From positions 1 to 64,000 of the forward strand of contig JAAVEA010000001.1 of assembly GCA_014801535.1 (NCBI GenBank): DNA of 64,000 bases, written 5' to 3'. Origin of the DNA: Bacteroides sp. (lineage in GTDB: Bacteria > Bacteroidota > Bacteroidia > Bacteroidales > Muribaculaceae). The position numbers and the translations under genes are program-made. The notes beneath the pieces are model-generated. The model made no database searches, was not told the origin of the DNA, and worked only from the letters and a program-made list of their open reading frames with translations. Below, one piece after another: positions 17,925-25,983 of the stretch (its first letter is position 1; each line of letters starts with the position of its first letter).

Positions 17925-17954
17925 TTTGTAGTTATAAGATATTTTGTAAATTTG
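17925..17954 (+). promoter_or_regulatory. Promoter of glk
   Basis: TTTG (17925-17928) and TAAATTTG (17947-17954) are 18 bases apart and fit the Bacteroidota promoter consensus. Transcription should begin near 17961, leaving an unusually long leader of about 200 bases before the glk ATG. The stretch 17816-18160 otherwise contains only this leader; I see no small gene and no strong hairpin in it. Confidence 0.55.
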
Positions 17955-18160
17955 CAATATAAAGACAAAAGACATTGGTATATAGCCTACGTTAACCTTG
18001 CGAAGTGTGCATTACTGTAAATGAATGCAAAAATGTGTTTCAAAAATGTTTGTAAACATATTATCGAACGCTCTTCTCTCCCTGCGCGTTAACCCCCAAT
18101 GAAGACGTTTTTAATGTAAATTCAAAAGTAAGAAGTAAAACCTATAAAAATCTACTGATT

Positions 18161-19192
18161 ATGACAATGATCAAACCTTATGTCATGGGAATCGACATAG
18201 GCGGCACAAACACAGTGTTCGGAATAGTTGATGCCCGTGGTCATGTTGTTGCAAGTGACAGCATAAAGACTCGTAAACATGCAAATTTTGATGATTATAT
18301 CAAAGAACTTCATGACGGTGCGGAGCGACTGATCAAATTGAATGATGCTGAAGGTAAAATTCAGGGTATCGGTATAGGCGCTCCGAATGCTAACTATTAT
18401 ACCGGAGAGATCGTGAATCCGCCAAACTTGCCTTGGGGTCCGATCATTCCTCTGGCGGAGACAGTAAGCAAGGCGTTCGGAGGAATACCCGTATCAATCA
18501 CAAATGATGCTAACGCAGCTGCTCTCGGCGAGATGACTTACGGTGCGGCTCGCGGTATGAAGGATTTCATCATGATTACTCTCGGTACAGGTGTTGGTTC
18601 CGGCATCGTTGTCAATGGTCAGCTTGTTTATGGTCACGATGGCAATGCGGGAGAACTTGGACATGTTATTATGAAACGTAACAATGGTCGTATATGTGGT
18701 TGCGGACGTGCCGGTTGTCTTGAGGCTTATTGCTCAGCAACAGGTGTTGCGCGCACGGCTCGTGAATTCCTTGAAATACGCACCGAGCCTTCGATACTGA
18801 GAAATCTTGACATTGAAGACATCACATCAAAGGATGTGTTTGATGCAGCGATGGCGGGCGATGCGATAGCAAAAGATGTGTTTGATTATACCGGAAAAAT
18901 TCTTGGTGAAGCACTTGCCGATATGATCGTATTCTCCAGCCCGCAGGCAATCATCCTTTTCGGTGGCTTGGCAAAGAGCGGTGAGCTTCTTTTGCGTCCG
19001 TTGCAGGAATCACTCGAGAAGAATATCTTCCCGATTTTCAAGGGTAAAACAAAAGTGATCATTTCCGAATTGAAGGAAAGTGATGCGGCCGTTTTAGGTG
19101 CTTCTGCTCTTGGTTGGGAAGCCAAATACAGATATGAAGCACCGGCAACTGCGGGGGCAGTGAAGCATGATGATGATACTGACAAAGCATAA
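18161..19192 (+). CDS. glk: ROK-family glucokinase
   Basis: The 343-residue protein is a ROK-family sugar kinase, most likely the glucokinase that feeds glucose into glycolysis. Visible are the phosphate-binding motif MGIDIGGTNTVFGIVD (from about residue 9), the substrate region TNDANAAALGEMTYGAARG (about 114-131), LGTGVGSGIVVNG, the catalytic-base/zinc segment ELGH (165-168) and the zinc cysteines of CGCGRAGCLE (C179, C181, C186). No N-terminal helix-turn-helix is present, so it is an enzyme, not a ROK repressor. A start six bases later (second ATG) is equally possible. It is a single-gene unit with its own promoter and terminator. Confidence 0.92.
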   Translation: MTMIKPYVMGIDIGGTNTVFGIVDARGHVVASDSIKTRKHANFDDYIKELHDGAERLIKLNDAEGKIQGIGIGAPNANYYTGEIVNPPNLPWGPIIPLAETVSKAFGGIPVSITNDANAAALGEMTYGAARGMKDFIMITLGTGVGSGIVVNGQLVYGHDGNAGELGHVIMKRNNGRICGCGRAGCLEAYCSATGVARTAREFLEIRTEPSILRNLDIEDITSKDVFDAAMAGDAIAKDVFDYTGKILGEALADMIVFSSPQAIILFGGLAKSGELLLRPLQESLEKNIFPIFKGKTKVIISELKESDAAVLGASALGWEAKYRYEAPATAGAVKHDDDTDKA

Positions 19193-19212
19193 ATTTTATA
19201 GAAAAAACTGAT

Positions 19213-19248
19213 AATAAAAGCGATGTGTTTCCGCACATCGCTTTTATT
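19213..19248. terminator. Bidirectional terminator between glk and maf
   Basis: An AT-flanked stem, core AAAAGCGATGTG paired with CACATCGCTTTT around the loop TTTCCG, lies between the converging genes. Confidence 0.85.
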
Positions 19249-19256
19249 ATGTTTTA

Positions 19257-19838
19257 TCAAAACAGTTTCAATTCCTGATAAAGCTGATGGATGGGCAGCC
19301 CCATAACGTTATAGAAACTGCCTTTGATCCATTCAACAGCAATACATCCGATCCATTCCTGGATTCCGTATGAACCGGCTTTATCGAGCGGATGAAAATT
19401 CTCGATATAATAGCGTGCATCTTCTTCTGAAATTCTGGCAAACTTAACCACGGTTGTGGAGGTGAAAGAGATTCTGCGTTCTTTTGTCACTACGCATACT
19501 CCGGAAATCACGTTATGGGTCGAGTCTGACAATTCCATTAACATCTCGAAAGCTTCTTCTTCTGAGTGAGGTTTGCCGTATATACGATTGTCCTTAATGA
19601 CAAGAGTATCGGCTGTAATTATCATTTCGTTATCTTTTATAATAGAGAGATATGCATCTGCTTTTCTATCTGCCAGATATTGCGGAACATCTTCCTTTGG
19701 TAGACTATCAGGATAGGTCTCATCAATCCCTCCGAGTGAAATAGGGTTGAAGGGGATTCTCAACTCAGACAAGAGTTCTCTTCTACGCGGAGATTTGCTC
19801 GCCAATAATATATGATATTTTTTCAGGTTTTCTAACAT
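19257..19838 (-). CDS. maf: Maf-family nucleoside triphosphate pyrophosphatase
   Basis: The 193-residue protein is a Maf-like house-cleaning pyrophosphatase acting on dTTP/UTP or modified nucleotides. The P-loop-like signature ILLASKSPRRRELL starts near residue 10; further conserved parts are the ADTLVI block with the catalytic Asp, GKPHSEEEAFEMLMELS, HNVISGVCV and the DKAGSYGIQEWIG segment. The Q in GIQ is typical of the dTTPase/UTPase (YhdE) branch. It is the last gene of a minus-strand run beginning at the ATP-grasp gene; 147 bases, containing the 111-bp repeat, separate it from kdsC. Confidence 0.93.
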   Translation of the reverse strand: MLENLKKYHILLASKSPRRRELLSELRIPFNPISLGGIDETYPDSLPKEDVPQYLADRKADAYLSIIKDNEMIITADTLVIKDNRIYGKPHSEEEAFEMLMELSDSTHNVISGVCVVTKERRISFTSTTVVKFARISEEDARYYIENFHPLDKAGSYGIQEWIGCIAVEWIKGSFYNVMGLPIHQLYQELKLF

Positions 19839-19877
19839 AGAATATTTCTTTGGGGGTTTAATATTTTTTTAAGTAGC

Positions 19878-19988
19878 TAAGTAGCACCAATAAAACAGTT
19901 AATGTATTTGGGAATGGGCTGACGCACCTTGGGTGCGTCCCTACATCGAGCCGATAACGTTAATTATTTTCTGAATGATACTTACTTA
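19878..19988 (+). repeat. 111-bp dispersed intergenic repeat, copy 1
   Basis: This copy differs from the one at 30171-30281 at only four positions. It starts TAAGTAGCACC, contains the palindrome GACGCACCTTGGGTGCGTC (19921-19939) nested within GGCT/AGCC, and ends TACTTACTTA, so the two ends are imperfect inverted repeats. No protein is encoded. Its last three bases (TTA, 19986-19988) are the stop codon of kdsC on the minus strand. I read it as a miniature mobile or REP-like element. Confidence 0.85.
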
Positions 19989-20510
19989 CCAGATAAAATC
20001 TTTTTCTGAAGCCATCCATTGTCCTTTAGCTCTGAGAATCTGGTTAAGAATATCGCGAACGCATCCATAACCTCCGTTAAAGGGAGAAATATATGAAGCG
20101 GTAGAGAGGGCTTCCACAGACGCATCATGGGGAGCGCAAGGTAATCCTACTGATCGCATACATTTGAGGTCGGGTATGTCATCTCCCATATAGGCCACTT
20201 CTTCAGGATGCAAAGCGTTCTGTTCCATCCATTGCTTCATCACCGGCAGTTTATCGGCCACGTTCCCGTGTATATCATGAATTCCGAGTGATTCAAAACG
20301 CTTTTTGATTCTATCGGCTGCTCCTCCCGTTATTATGGCAATTCGCATACCGTTGTTTATTGCCACAAGGAGAGCGTATCCATCCTTTACATTCATCATT
20401 CTGACAGGTTTCCCATCTTCATCAATAGGAATTACGGAAGGAGATAAAACACCGTCAACGTCAAAAACAATGCCTTTGATCTTTTTTAAATCGTAGGAAA
20501 TGCCACTCAT
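19986..20510 (-). CDS. kdsC: KdsC-like HAD phosphatase (KDO-8-phosphate phosphatase)
   Basis: The 174-residue protein is a HAD phosphatase of the KdsC/YrbI type, which removes phosphate from 3-deoxy-D-manno-octulosonate 8-phosphate on the way to the lipopolysaccharide inner core. It shows the HAD motif I (VFDVDGVLS, about 15-23), motif II (AIITGGAADRIKKR), the Lys region, and motif IV (YMGDDIPDL). No cap domain is present, as expected for this tetrameric subfamily. The C-terminus (DFIW) looks complete even though the stop codon itself is contributed by the inserted 111-bp repeat. It follows the DUF2520 gene after a 20-bp tandem duplication. Confidence 0.9.
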   Translation of the reverse strand: MSGISYDLKKIKGIVFDVDGVLSPSVIPIDEDGKPVRMMNVKDGYALLVAINNGMRIAIITGGAADRIKKRFESLGIHDIHGNVADKLPVMKQWMEQNALHPEEVAYMGDDIPDLKCMRSVGLPCAPHDASVEALSTASYISPFNGGYGCVRDILNQILRAKGQWMASEKDFIW

Positions 20511-20550
20511 TATAGTAAGGAATTAAGAATTATAGTAAGAAATTAAGAAT
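20511..20550. repeat. Two tandem 20-bp units between kdsC and the DUF2520 gene
   Basis: TATAGTAAGGAATTAAGAAT (20511-20530) is followed by the same 20 bases with one change (20531-20550). The second unit contains the stop codon of the DUF2520 gene. It looks like a simple tandem duplication of a spacer. Confidence 0.85.
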
Positions 20551-21286
20551 TGCCGGTTTTTATAGTTCGATTATAATTTATTATTGAATCAGAGAGAAGT
20601 TTGTAGATTTCACGGATACAGGCGTAATTTTCCAATTTATCAATGTGGTTCTGTATCGTCTTCATATCTTCTCTAACTGCTGGTCCGGTCTGTGCGGCGG
20701 TAGGAGAGATGATATTGGCCTTATCGAAAGTTTCTCTTATAAGAGGAGTGAGATCATGAAAATCCAAACCGGCTTCTTTTAGATATTTTTCTGAAAGAGC
20801 CCAGAGATGATTCACAAAATTACAAGATAACACGGCAGCAATATGTAATTTTTCTCTTTGACTCGAGTCGGCAAATCTCACATTGTCAGAAATAAGAAGT
20901 GCATAATTGAAGAGAGTATCGGCTGTTATCTTATCGGAAGCTTCTATATAAAATGGAATATCCTCATATTTCATTTTTTTGGATTTGGAAAAAGTCTGCA
21001 GGGGATAAAACACACCGAATCTATCTTGTCGGAAGGATTTGAATACATCAATTGAGGTTGATCCGGAAGTGTGGGCAACGATTCCGTTTATCTTCGGGAG
21101 TTTATCGAGAACTTTAGCAATAGCTGTATCTGTTACAGAAATAATCGTAAGGTCTGCGTCAGTATTTAGCTCGGCAAGACTATGGGGATTAACCATATTG
21201 ATTTCCGCTTTCCCTTCAAAAGCGTTGGCTAAATGGGTAGCGACATTTCCTCTGCCGATAATATTTATGATTTTCTTATTTTCCAT
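20543..21286 (-). CDS. DUF2520/Rossmann-like oxidoreductase
   Basis: The 247-residue protein has an N-terminal Rossmann fold (IINIIGRGNVATHLANAF, residues 5-22, then LTIISVTDTAIAKVLDKL) and a helical C-terminal DUF2520 domain (from about 125, with REKLHIAAVLSCNFVNHL and LTPLIRETFDKA). It resembles pyrroline-5-carboxylate reductase and prephenate dehydrogenase-like NAD(P) enzymes; the glycine loop reads GRGNVA instead of GxGxxG. Substrate is unknown. Its start overlaps the stop of the ATP-grasp gene by one base (TAATG), so the two are coupled and may work on the same pathway. Confidence 0.85.
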   Translation of the reverse strand: MENKKIINIIGRGNVATHLANAFEGKAEINMVNPHSLAELNTDADLTIISVTDTAIAKVLDKLPKINGIVAHTSGSTSIDVFKSFRQDRFGVFYPLQTFSKSKKMKYEDIPFYIEASDKITADTLFNYALLISDNVRFADSSQREKLHIAAVLSCNFVNHLWALSEKYLKEAGLDFHDLTPLIRETFDKANIISPTAAQTGPAVREDMKTIQNHIDKLENYACIREIYKLLSDSIINYNRTIKTGNS

Positions 21287-22353
21287 TAATTTATATAATC
21301 TTGAACGGAAAAGATTCCATCGTGAAATTTTTCTTTTAATAAATGTGCTATATCAGGATTAGTATCATTTGTCATCTGTCTTTCCACAGCTATGGCGACA
21401 TGTCCCATAGTGTAACGTATGTTTATTTCAACGCACGGGTTAATATAGCCATCTTCTGTTACAAGCATATCAAACCCCAGTGGTCCCTGATAGAAAGGCT
21501 GAATATATGTCCTGATAAAATCTTTTTGACAATTTAAAATTTTTGGTGACCAGTTCGAATTTGTATGTATTATATTCTCTATCTCATGTTGAGGAAGCAA
21601 TCTGTTACCACAATATTTACCGTTATTGTCCGATTTGAAAAGAGATAATCCGGAATATTCAATATCTTTATCGGTAACAATCCATTCGGATGCGAAGTCC
21701 ATCTTACGAGGATAAAAGTTTTCGCCCATCACACCACCCTGGGTTTTCAGGATTCCACCGGCCCATTCTATAATCTTATTTCTACTTAAGCTGTTGGAAA
21801 ATATCACTCCTCTTCCCGAACTGCTCCAAGGAGCTTTGAGGCAGAAAGATGGGGTGGAATCAATGAAATCGTCGATATCTTCAATTGTTTGAAGATATCG
21901 GGGTGATTGAAATTTATTATCGTAACAATACTTCTTGAAGAAATCGATTGTGAGTCTTCTGTTTGAAAGAATACGCAATCGTTCAATAAACGACAGCGAT
22001 GGGAGTAGGGTGAAGGAAATATGATTACGCGACAAGCGTTTCAGAATCTCCCTGTTCCATCCCCATGGACGAAATGCAATAGGTTCGCTTTCGTCATTGA
22101 TAAAAGACTTCAAATTATCAAGTCTGACTATCCGCAATTCTTTTGCTTCCGCGATATCGAAAAAAGGGTAAAAAGAGAATTCGTTGTCTTCTGAGCCAGT
22201 TACCACGATGATATCACCTGCATTTGCATACAATGCCGGAAGCAGGGAAAGACGTTTCCTAAAATAGGCGATATGTTTGTTGGGAGTATATGAATCTTTG
22301 TTTAATCCGAGCACAATGTCAGTCTCGGGATTAAATATAAACACTGATTTCAT
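21286..22353 (-). CDS. ATP-grasp family ligase of unknown substrate
   Basis: The 355-residue protein starts at the ATG at 22353 (KSVFIFNPETDIVLGL); a longer reading to 22449 would run through the upstream terminator and is rejected. The N-terminal pre-ATP-grasp part is followed by the ATP-grasp core: FCLKAPWSSSGRGVIFS looks like the Lys plus flexible glycine/serine loop, MDFASEWIVTD a central strand, and YINPCVEINIRYTMGHVA the metal-binding Glu/Asn strand. This is a carboxylate-amine ligase fold. The substrate is not known. It begins a minus-strand run with the DUF2520 protein, kdsC and maf. Confidence 0.8.
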   Translation of the reverse strand: MKSVFIFNPETDIVLGLNKDSYTPNKHIAYFRKRLSLLPALYANAGDIIVVTGSEDNEFSFYPFFDIAEAKELRIVRLDNLKSFINDESEPIAFRPWGWNREILKRLSRNHISFTLLPSLSFIERLRILSNRRLTIDFFKKYCYDNKFQSPRYLQTIEDIDDFIDSTPSFCLKAPWSSSGRGVIFSNSLSRNKIIEWAGGILKTQGGVMGENFYPRKMDFASEWIVTDKDIEYSGLSLFKSDNNGKYCGNRLLPQHEIENIIHTNSNWSPKILNCQKDFIRTYIQPFYQGPLGFDMLVTEDGYINPCVEINIRYTMGHVAIAVERQMTNDTNPDIAHLLKEKFHDGIFSVQDYIN

Positions 22354-22395
22354 GTGAAAAAATTCAAATATAAAGTTTTCCAAAACATAAAAAAA

Positions 22396-22413
22396 GCCGT
22401 GGGAAACCACGGC
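22396..22413 (-). terminator. Intrinsic terminator after rpoZ
   Basis: On the minus strand GCCGTGG pairs with CCACGGC around a four-base loop and is followed by a run of seven T. It ends the bamD-rpoZ transcript before the ATP-grasp gene. Confidence 0.85.
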
Positions 22414-22462
22414 CGATTCACCTTCATTAGAAACGTAAGGAAGAATCAAGACACATCGTTAT

Positions 22463-22801
22463 TTAGTCGAGGTCGAGTTTCTCCTTTTCTTTAAGTGGAT
22501 TGGAGAAGTATAATTTTTTCTCAATATATTCCTGTGTGGCAATGAGAGTCGGCTTAGGGAGTTTCTCATAGAAACGGGAAATTTCAATCTGTTCACGATT
22601 TTCTGAAACTTCTTCAAGATTATCTGTAGATGCAAACTCCTGAAGTTTCTTTTCAAGCTCCTTTTTAAGCTCAATAGAAATCTGATTGGCTCGTTTCCCT
22701 ATAACACAAACTGTTTCGTAAACATTTCCTGTCTGTTCCGCCATTGCAATCATATCGCGGGTGACGGTGTTGAGGGGAGCATTTGTCTTCTTATAATCCA
22801 T
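22463..22801 (-). CDS. rpoZ: RNA polymerase omega subunit (Bacteroidota type)
   Basis: The 112-residue protein matches the Bacteroidota RpoZ/RPB6-like subunit, which helps assemble and stabilise core RNA polymerase. Characteristic stretches are VTRDMIAMAEQTGN, the helix CVIGKRANQISIELKKELEKKL, and the C-terminal EQIEISRFYEKLPKPTLIATQEYIEKKLYF tail that is typical of this phylum. It follows bamD by 49 bases on the minus strand, the usual order in Bacteroidales, and a strong terminator follows it. Confidence 0.92.
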   Translation of the reverse strand: MDYKKTNAPLNTVTRDMIAMAEQTGNVYETVCVIGKRANQISIELKKELEKKLQEFASTDNLEEVSENREQIEISRFYEKLPKPTLIATQEYIEKKLYFSNPLKEKEKLDLD

Positions 22802-22850
22802 AAGTTCTATTATGATTTATGTTTTATTTCCAAAATGAAGAATTGCGCAA

Positions 22851-23651
22851 TTATAAACCGGCGTGTTTACTTGCGATTTTATAAATAGTCTCAGCTTCTT
22901 TTTTGTGCTTTGACTCCGGGTTGTTATTGATGAAAGAGAAATATTCATCAACAACATCACGATAGCGGTCTGTCTGGCGTTCGCTTACACTCTGTTTCGC
23001 CTCCTGAAACTTTGATTTGAGAATCAGAAGTTCGAAATCCTCTTTATATTTAGAGTATGGATAGTCTTTCAGTGCATTCTGAGACACTACAATCGCCGAC
23101 TCGTAGTTATTTCCCATATAATTCCCGAGATTGTAATACAACTGCGCATTCTGAAGTTGTTTCAGCGTAAGTTTATCCTGCATCTCGAAAATGGCGTTCT
23201 GTGCGATGGTGACTTTATCAGACTTCGGGAAATAGTCGAGAAATGCATCAAGCTCCTGAATAGCCTTTATTGTGGCTGTCTGGTCAAGCTGGGGATCAGG
23301 AGAATCAAGATAATAACCATATCCGCTATAGAAGCGTGCGAGTTCGGTATATTTACCTTTAGGATATCTGTTATAATATGTCTTGAAATAGACAGCTGAG
23401 TTCAGATAATCCTTATTTTCATAATATGACATTGCAAGAAGGAATAGTGATTCCTCTCCTTTGGGACCGCCTCGTAATGGTGTTATGAGATCGGTGAGTA
23501 AGGTTGATGCCTGTAGATACTGTTTTTTATCGTATGCTTTTTTAGCATAATCGAATTTATAATCCAGATCTTTACTTTTCAATACATTTGTGTATTCGCT
23601 ACATGAGCACACAAACATAAATAAAGGCAGATAATATAGTAATTTGCGCAT
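22851..23651 (-). CDS. bamD: Outer-membrane assembly lipoprotein BamD
   Basis: The 266-residue protein is BamD, the TPR lipoprotein that works with BamA to insert beta-barrels in the outer membrane. A lipoprotein signal ends at the cysteines FVCSC (C15 or C17 lipidated). The mature part carries five TPR-like helical pairs, including YAKKAYDKKQYLQASTLLTDLI, LLAMSYYENKDYLNSAVYFKTYYNRYPKGKY and LDAFLDYFPKSDKVTIAQNAI, with the typical R/KYPKS-type turns. It is the first gene of a bamD-rpoZ operon with a promoter of its own. Confidence 0.95.
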   Translation of the reverse strand: MRKLLYYLPLFMFVCSCSEYTNVLKSKDLDYKFDYAKKAYDKKQYLQASTLLTDLITPLRGGPKGEESLFLLAMSYYENKDYLNSAVYFKTYYNRYPKGKYTELARFYSGYGYYLDSPDPQLDQTATIKAIQELDAFLDYFPKSDKVTIAQNAIFEMQDKLTLKQLQNAQLYYNLGNYMGNNYESAIVVSQNALKDYPYSKYKEDFELLILKSKFQEAKQSVSERQTDRYRDVVDEYFSFINNNPESKHKKEAETIYKIASKHAGL

Positions 23652-23720
23652 TTTACTATTTTATGTATTGTCTGTTTAACGCGGAATAATGTCTATTTAG
23701 GCATAATCCGCTTTGAAACG

Positions 23721-23751
23721 CAAAGTTAACAAAAAAAAATTACATTTCAAG
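23721..23751 (-). promoter_or_regulatory. Promoter of bamD-rpoZ
   Basis: On the minus strand CTTG (23748-23751) is followed after 19 bases by TAACTTTG (23721-23728). The start point would be about 60 bases ahead of the bamD ATG. The region 23652-24050 holds only this promoter and the divergent purC promoter; I found no gene or strong RNA structure between them. Confidence 0.6.
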
Positions 23752-23966
23752 AAAAAATTATATATAATTAAAAATTATTTTTCAAAATATGTTGTAATCA
23801 TTTTTTCAGCATTTGGAGCGTTTCAAATTATTTATTTATGTCTACCTATAGAAAGCGATGTGTAATATTATCGTTCAGTTGTGAAAAAATAAGGTCAGAT
23901 AACCTCAATCAGATCTTTCAGGATGAAACTCAAATTTAATATTAGGTAAAAAGATTAAATGAGTTC

Positions 23967-23998
23967 TTTGCTTGCTTCCTTAAAATGTATTAACTTTG
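23967..23998 (+). promoter_or_regulatory. Promoter of purC
   Basis: TTTG (23967-23970), 20 bases, TAACTTTG (23991-23998) is a perfect match to the Bacteroidota consensus. Transcription should begin near 24005, some 45 bases before the ATG. Confidence 0.75.
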
Positions 23999-24050
23999 TG
24001 GTCAGGATGAGATTTGCTTTTTCTTAAATAAAAAGAAATAGAAATAATTT

Positions 24051-24998
24051 ATGGCAACAACATTGGTAAAGACCGATTACAATTTCCCAGGACAGACGAG
24101 TGTATATCATGGTAAGGTTCGCGATGTTTACAGCATCGGAGATGACCTGCTTGTAATGATAGCGACCGACAGAATTTCTGCATTTGATGTAATTCTTCCC
24201 AAAGGGATTCCATTTAAGGGTCAGGTGTTGAATCAGATTGCGGAATATTTTCTTGATTCCACAGCAGATATAGTTCCCAACTGGAAAGAGGCAGTGCCAG
24301 ATCCGATGGTTACGGCCGGCAAACGTGCTGAAGGATTCAAAGTGGAGATGATTGTCAGAGGATATCTCGCCGGAAGTGCATGGCGTGATTATGAGAAGGG
24401 TTGCCGCGAGATATGTGGCGTTAAACTTCCTGAAGGGATGAAAGAGAATCAGAAATTCCCTTCACCAATCCTTACACCTACCACAAAGGCAGATGAGGGT
24501 CATGATATGAATATATCAAGAGAAGAGATAATAGCGCAGGGAATTGTTTCCAAGGAGGATTACGAACAGATTGAGAAATATGCGCTTGCTCTTTTTGAGA
24601 GAGGATCGAAGATGGCGGCCGAAAAGGGTTTGATTCTTGTCGACACCAAGTATGAATTTGGAAAATATGATGGGAAAGTGATTCTTATCGATGAGATTCA
24701 TACTCCTGACTCCTCGCGCTATTTCTACGCCGACGGATATGAGGAGCGTCTTGAAAAGAATGAGCCTCAGCGACAGCTTTCAAAGGAATTTGTTAGACAA
24801 TGGCTCATAGAGAACGGCTTTATGGGTAAGGAAGGTCAGACGGTACCTGAAATGACACCTGAGTTCTGTGAAAGTGTATCTCAACGTTATATCGAGCTTT
24901 ATGAGCATATCACCGGTAAAAAATTTGTCAAGGCCGATGAAGACGATCTCAATAAGCGCATAGAAAATAATGTGACCGCTTATTTGAAACAAAGATAA
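24051..24998 (+). CDS. purC: Phosphoribosylaminoimidazole-succinocarboxamide synthase
   Basis: The 315-residue protein is SAICAR synthase, which joins aspartate to CAIR in purine synthesis using ATP. Family marks are [33 protein letters not shown] at the front (KVRD and TDRISAFD), [20 protein letters not shown], the [14 protein letters not shown] substrate loop, and [29 protein letters not shown]. Length fits the longer type seen in Bacteroidales. It has a consensus promoter and is followed 38 bases later by the PASTA gene; no purine regulatory site was recognised. Confidence 0.97.
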   Translation: MATTLVKTDYNFPGQTSVYHGKVRDVYSIGDDLLVMIATDRISAFDVILPKGIPFKGQVLNQIAEYFLDSTADIVPNWKEAVPDPMVTAGKRAEGFKVEMIVRGYLAGSAWRDYEKGCREICGVKLPEGMKENQKFPSPILTPTTKADEGHDMNISREEIIAQGIVSKEDYEQIEKYALALFERGSKMAAEKGLILVDTKYEFGKYDGKVILIDEIHTPDSSRYFYADGYEERLEKNEPQRQLSKEFVRQWLIENGFMGKEGQTVPEMTPEFCESVSQRYIELYEHITGKKFVKADEDDLNKRIENNVTAYLKQR

Positions 24999-25036
24999 AG
25001 ACAAGAAATTCTTTCAAACGCTTAACCATTACGGAA

Positions 25037-25867
25037 TTGGAAAAAGACAGCAACCAAAATTCGCGTGGCGGAACAAATTTCGTGTCGCGGCATCCGGTCA
25101 TTTTCAATATAGTTATTATAGCTATAATTGCCTTCACTGGCCTCTATATTGTGTATCTTGCCCTTGCTATCTTTACAAAGCACGGGGAATCGGATAAGGT
25201 GCCCAATGTGGAGAATATGACTTATACCAAAGCATTGGAGTTGCTTCATGACCGTGGATTTCGTGTTGATATCAGAGATTCCGTATATAGAGATGATGTT
25301 AAACCCGGACTTGTGATAGAACAGTTTCCAAAGTCGAACTCAATGGTCAAGCCCGGAAGAAAGATATTCTTATATATAAATGCGGTTCATCCCAAGGAGG
25401 TGATTCTTGATGATGTGAATCATCCTAATGAATTCGCCATGAAAGGTGTTTCATATAGAACAGCTTTGGCAAAATTCGAAGAATTGGGATTTAAGAATGT
25501 GAGGGTTGTTAAGGTGTTGGGAGCGACTGACCGTGTGGTGAAGGTTCTCGCCAATGGGCGTCCTGTGAGGAAGATGCAGAAAGTTCCGGTAAATGCTATG
25601 ATTGTGCTTGAGGTGGCCGATGGCAGATTGGCCGATTTGCGCGACTCTTTGCAAAATGAGGAACTGAGAAAATCATACATGGAAGGAGGGGTCGACGGTG
25701 ATATGCCGTATCCTCATTATATTGATCCCGACGAGGATGATTATAGTTCTCACGGTTCGTCAGATCCTGCCTATACAACGTCTTCGCCCGATGATGATCA
25801 GTCGGCCTCATCCTCATCTGCTCCTGATAATGAAGAACCGGAAGAGCCGTCACAATATCTTGAATGA
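25037..25867 (+). CDS. Membrane-anchored PASTA-domain protein without a kinase domain
   Basis: The 276-residue protein has a short cytoplasmic N-terminus, one membrane segment (about 22-46), two PASTA domains (about 54-120, VPNVENMTYTKALELLHDRGF, and about 135-195, GVSYRTALAKFEELGF), and a low-complexity acidic Ser/Asp/Glu/Pro tail (about 215-276). PASTA domains bind peptidoglycan or lipid II fragments, so it is probably a cell-wall-linked envelope protein. The start must be non-ATG: TTG at 25037 is the best candidate, because the first in-frame ATG falls after the membrane segment. In Bacteroidota this gene commonly sits beside rluD, as here. Confidence 0.88.
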   Translation: MEKDSNQNSRGGTNFVSRHPVIFNIVIIAIIAFTGLYIVYLALAIFTKHGESDKVPNVENMTYTKALELLHDRGFRVDIRDSVYRDDVKPGLVIEQFPKSNSMVKPGRKIFLYINAVHPKEVILDDVNHPNEFAMKGVSYRTALAKFEELGFKNVRVVKVLGATDRVVKVLANGRPVRKMQKVPVNAMIVLEVADGRLADLRDSLQNEELRKSYMEGGVDGDMPYPHYIDPDEDDYSSHGSSDPAYTTSSPDDDQSASSSSAPDNEEPEEPSQYLE

Positions 25868-25908
25868 TAAAAGGATAAACTGGTAGATATTTTTAACACG
25901 TATTTATC

Positions 25909-25957
25909 AAAAGAGCGACATTTTCAGGGTATCCTAATTTGTCGCTCTTTGCTTTTT
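25909..25957 (+). terminator. Intrinsic terminator after the PASTA gene
   Basis: AAAGAGCGACA pairs with TGTCGCTCTTT (25940-25950) around a 19-base loop and is followed by GCTTTTTT. Confidence 0.75.
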
Positions 25958-25983
25958 TGAAGTATAAATTAAAGAAATAAGAT

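Noticed and set aside
17961..18160. A riboswitch ahead of glk
   Set aside because: I could not draw stable stems longer than six base pairs; only the leader length is notable.
20511..20550. A CRISPR-like array
   Set aside because: There are only two units and they touch each other with no spacer; no cas genes are in the window.
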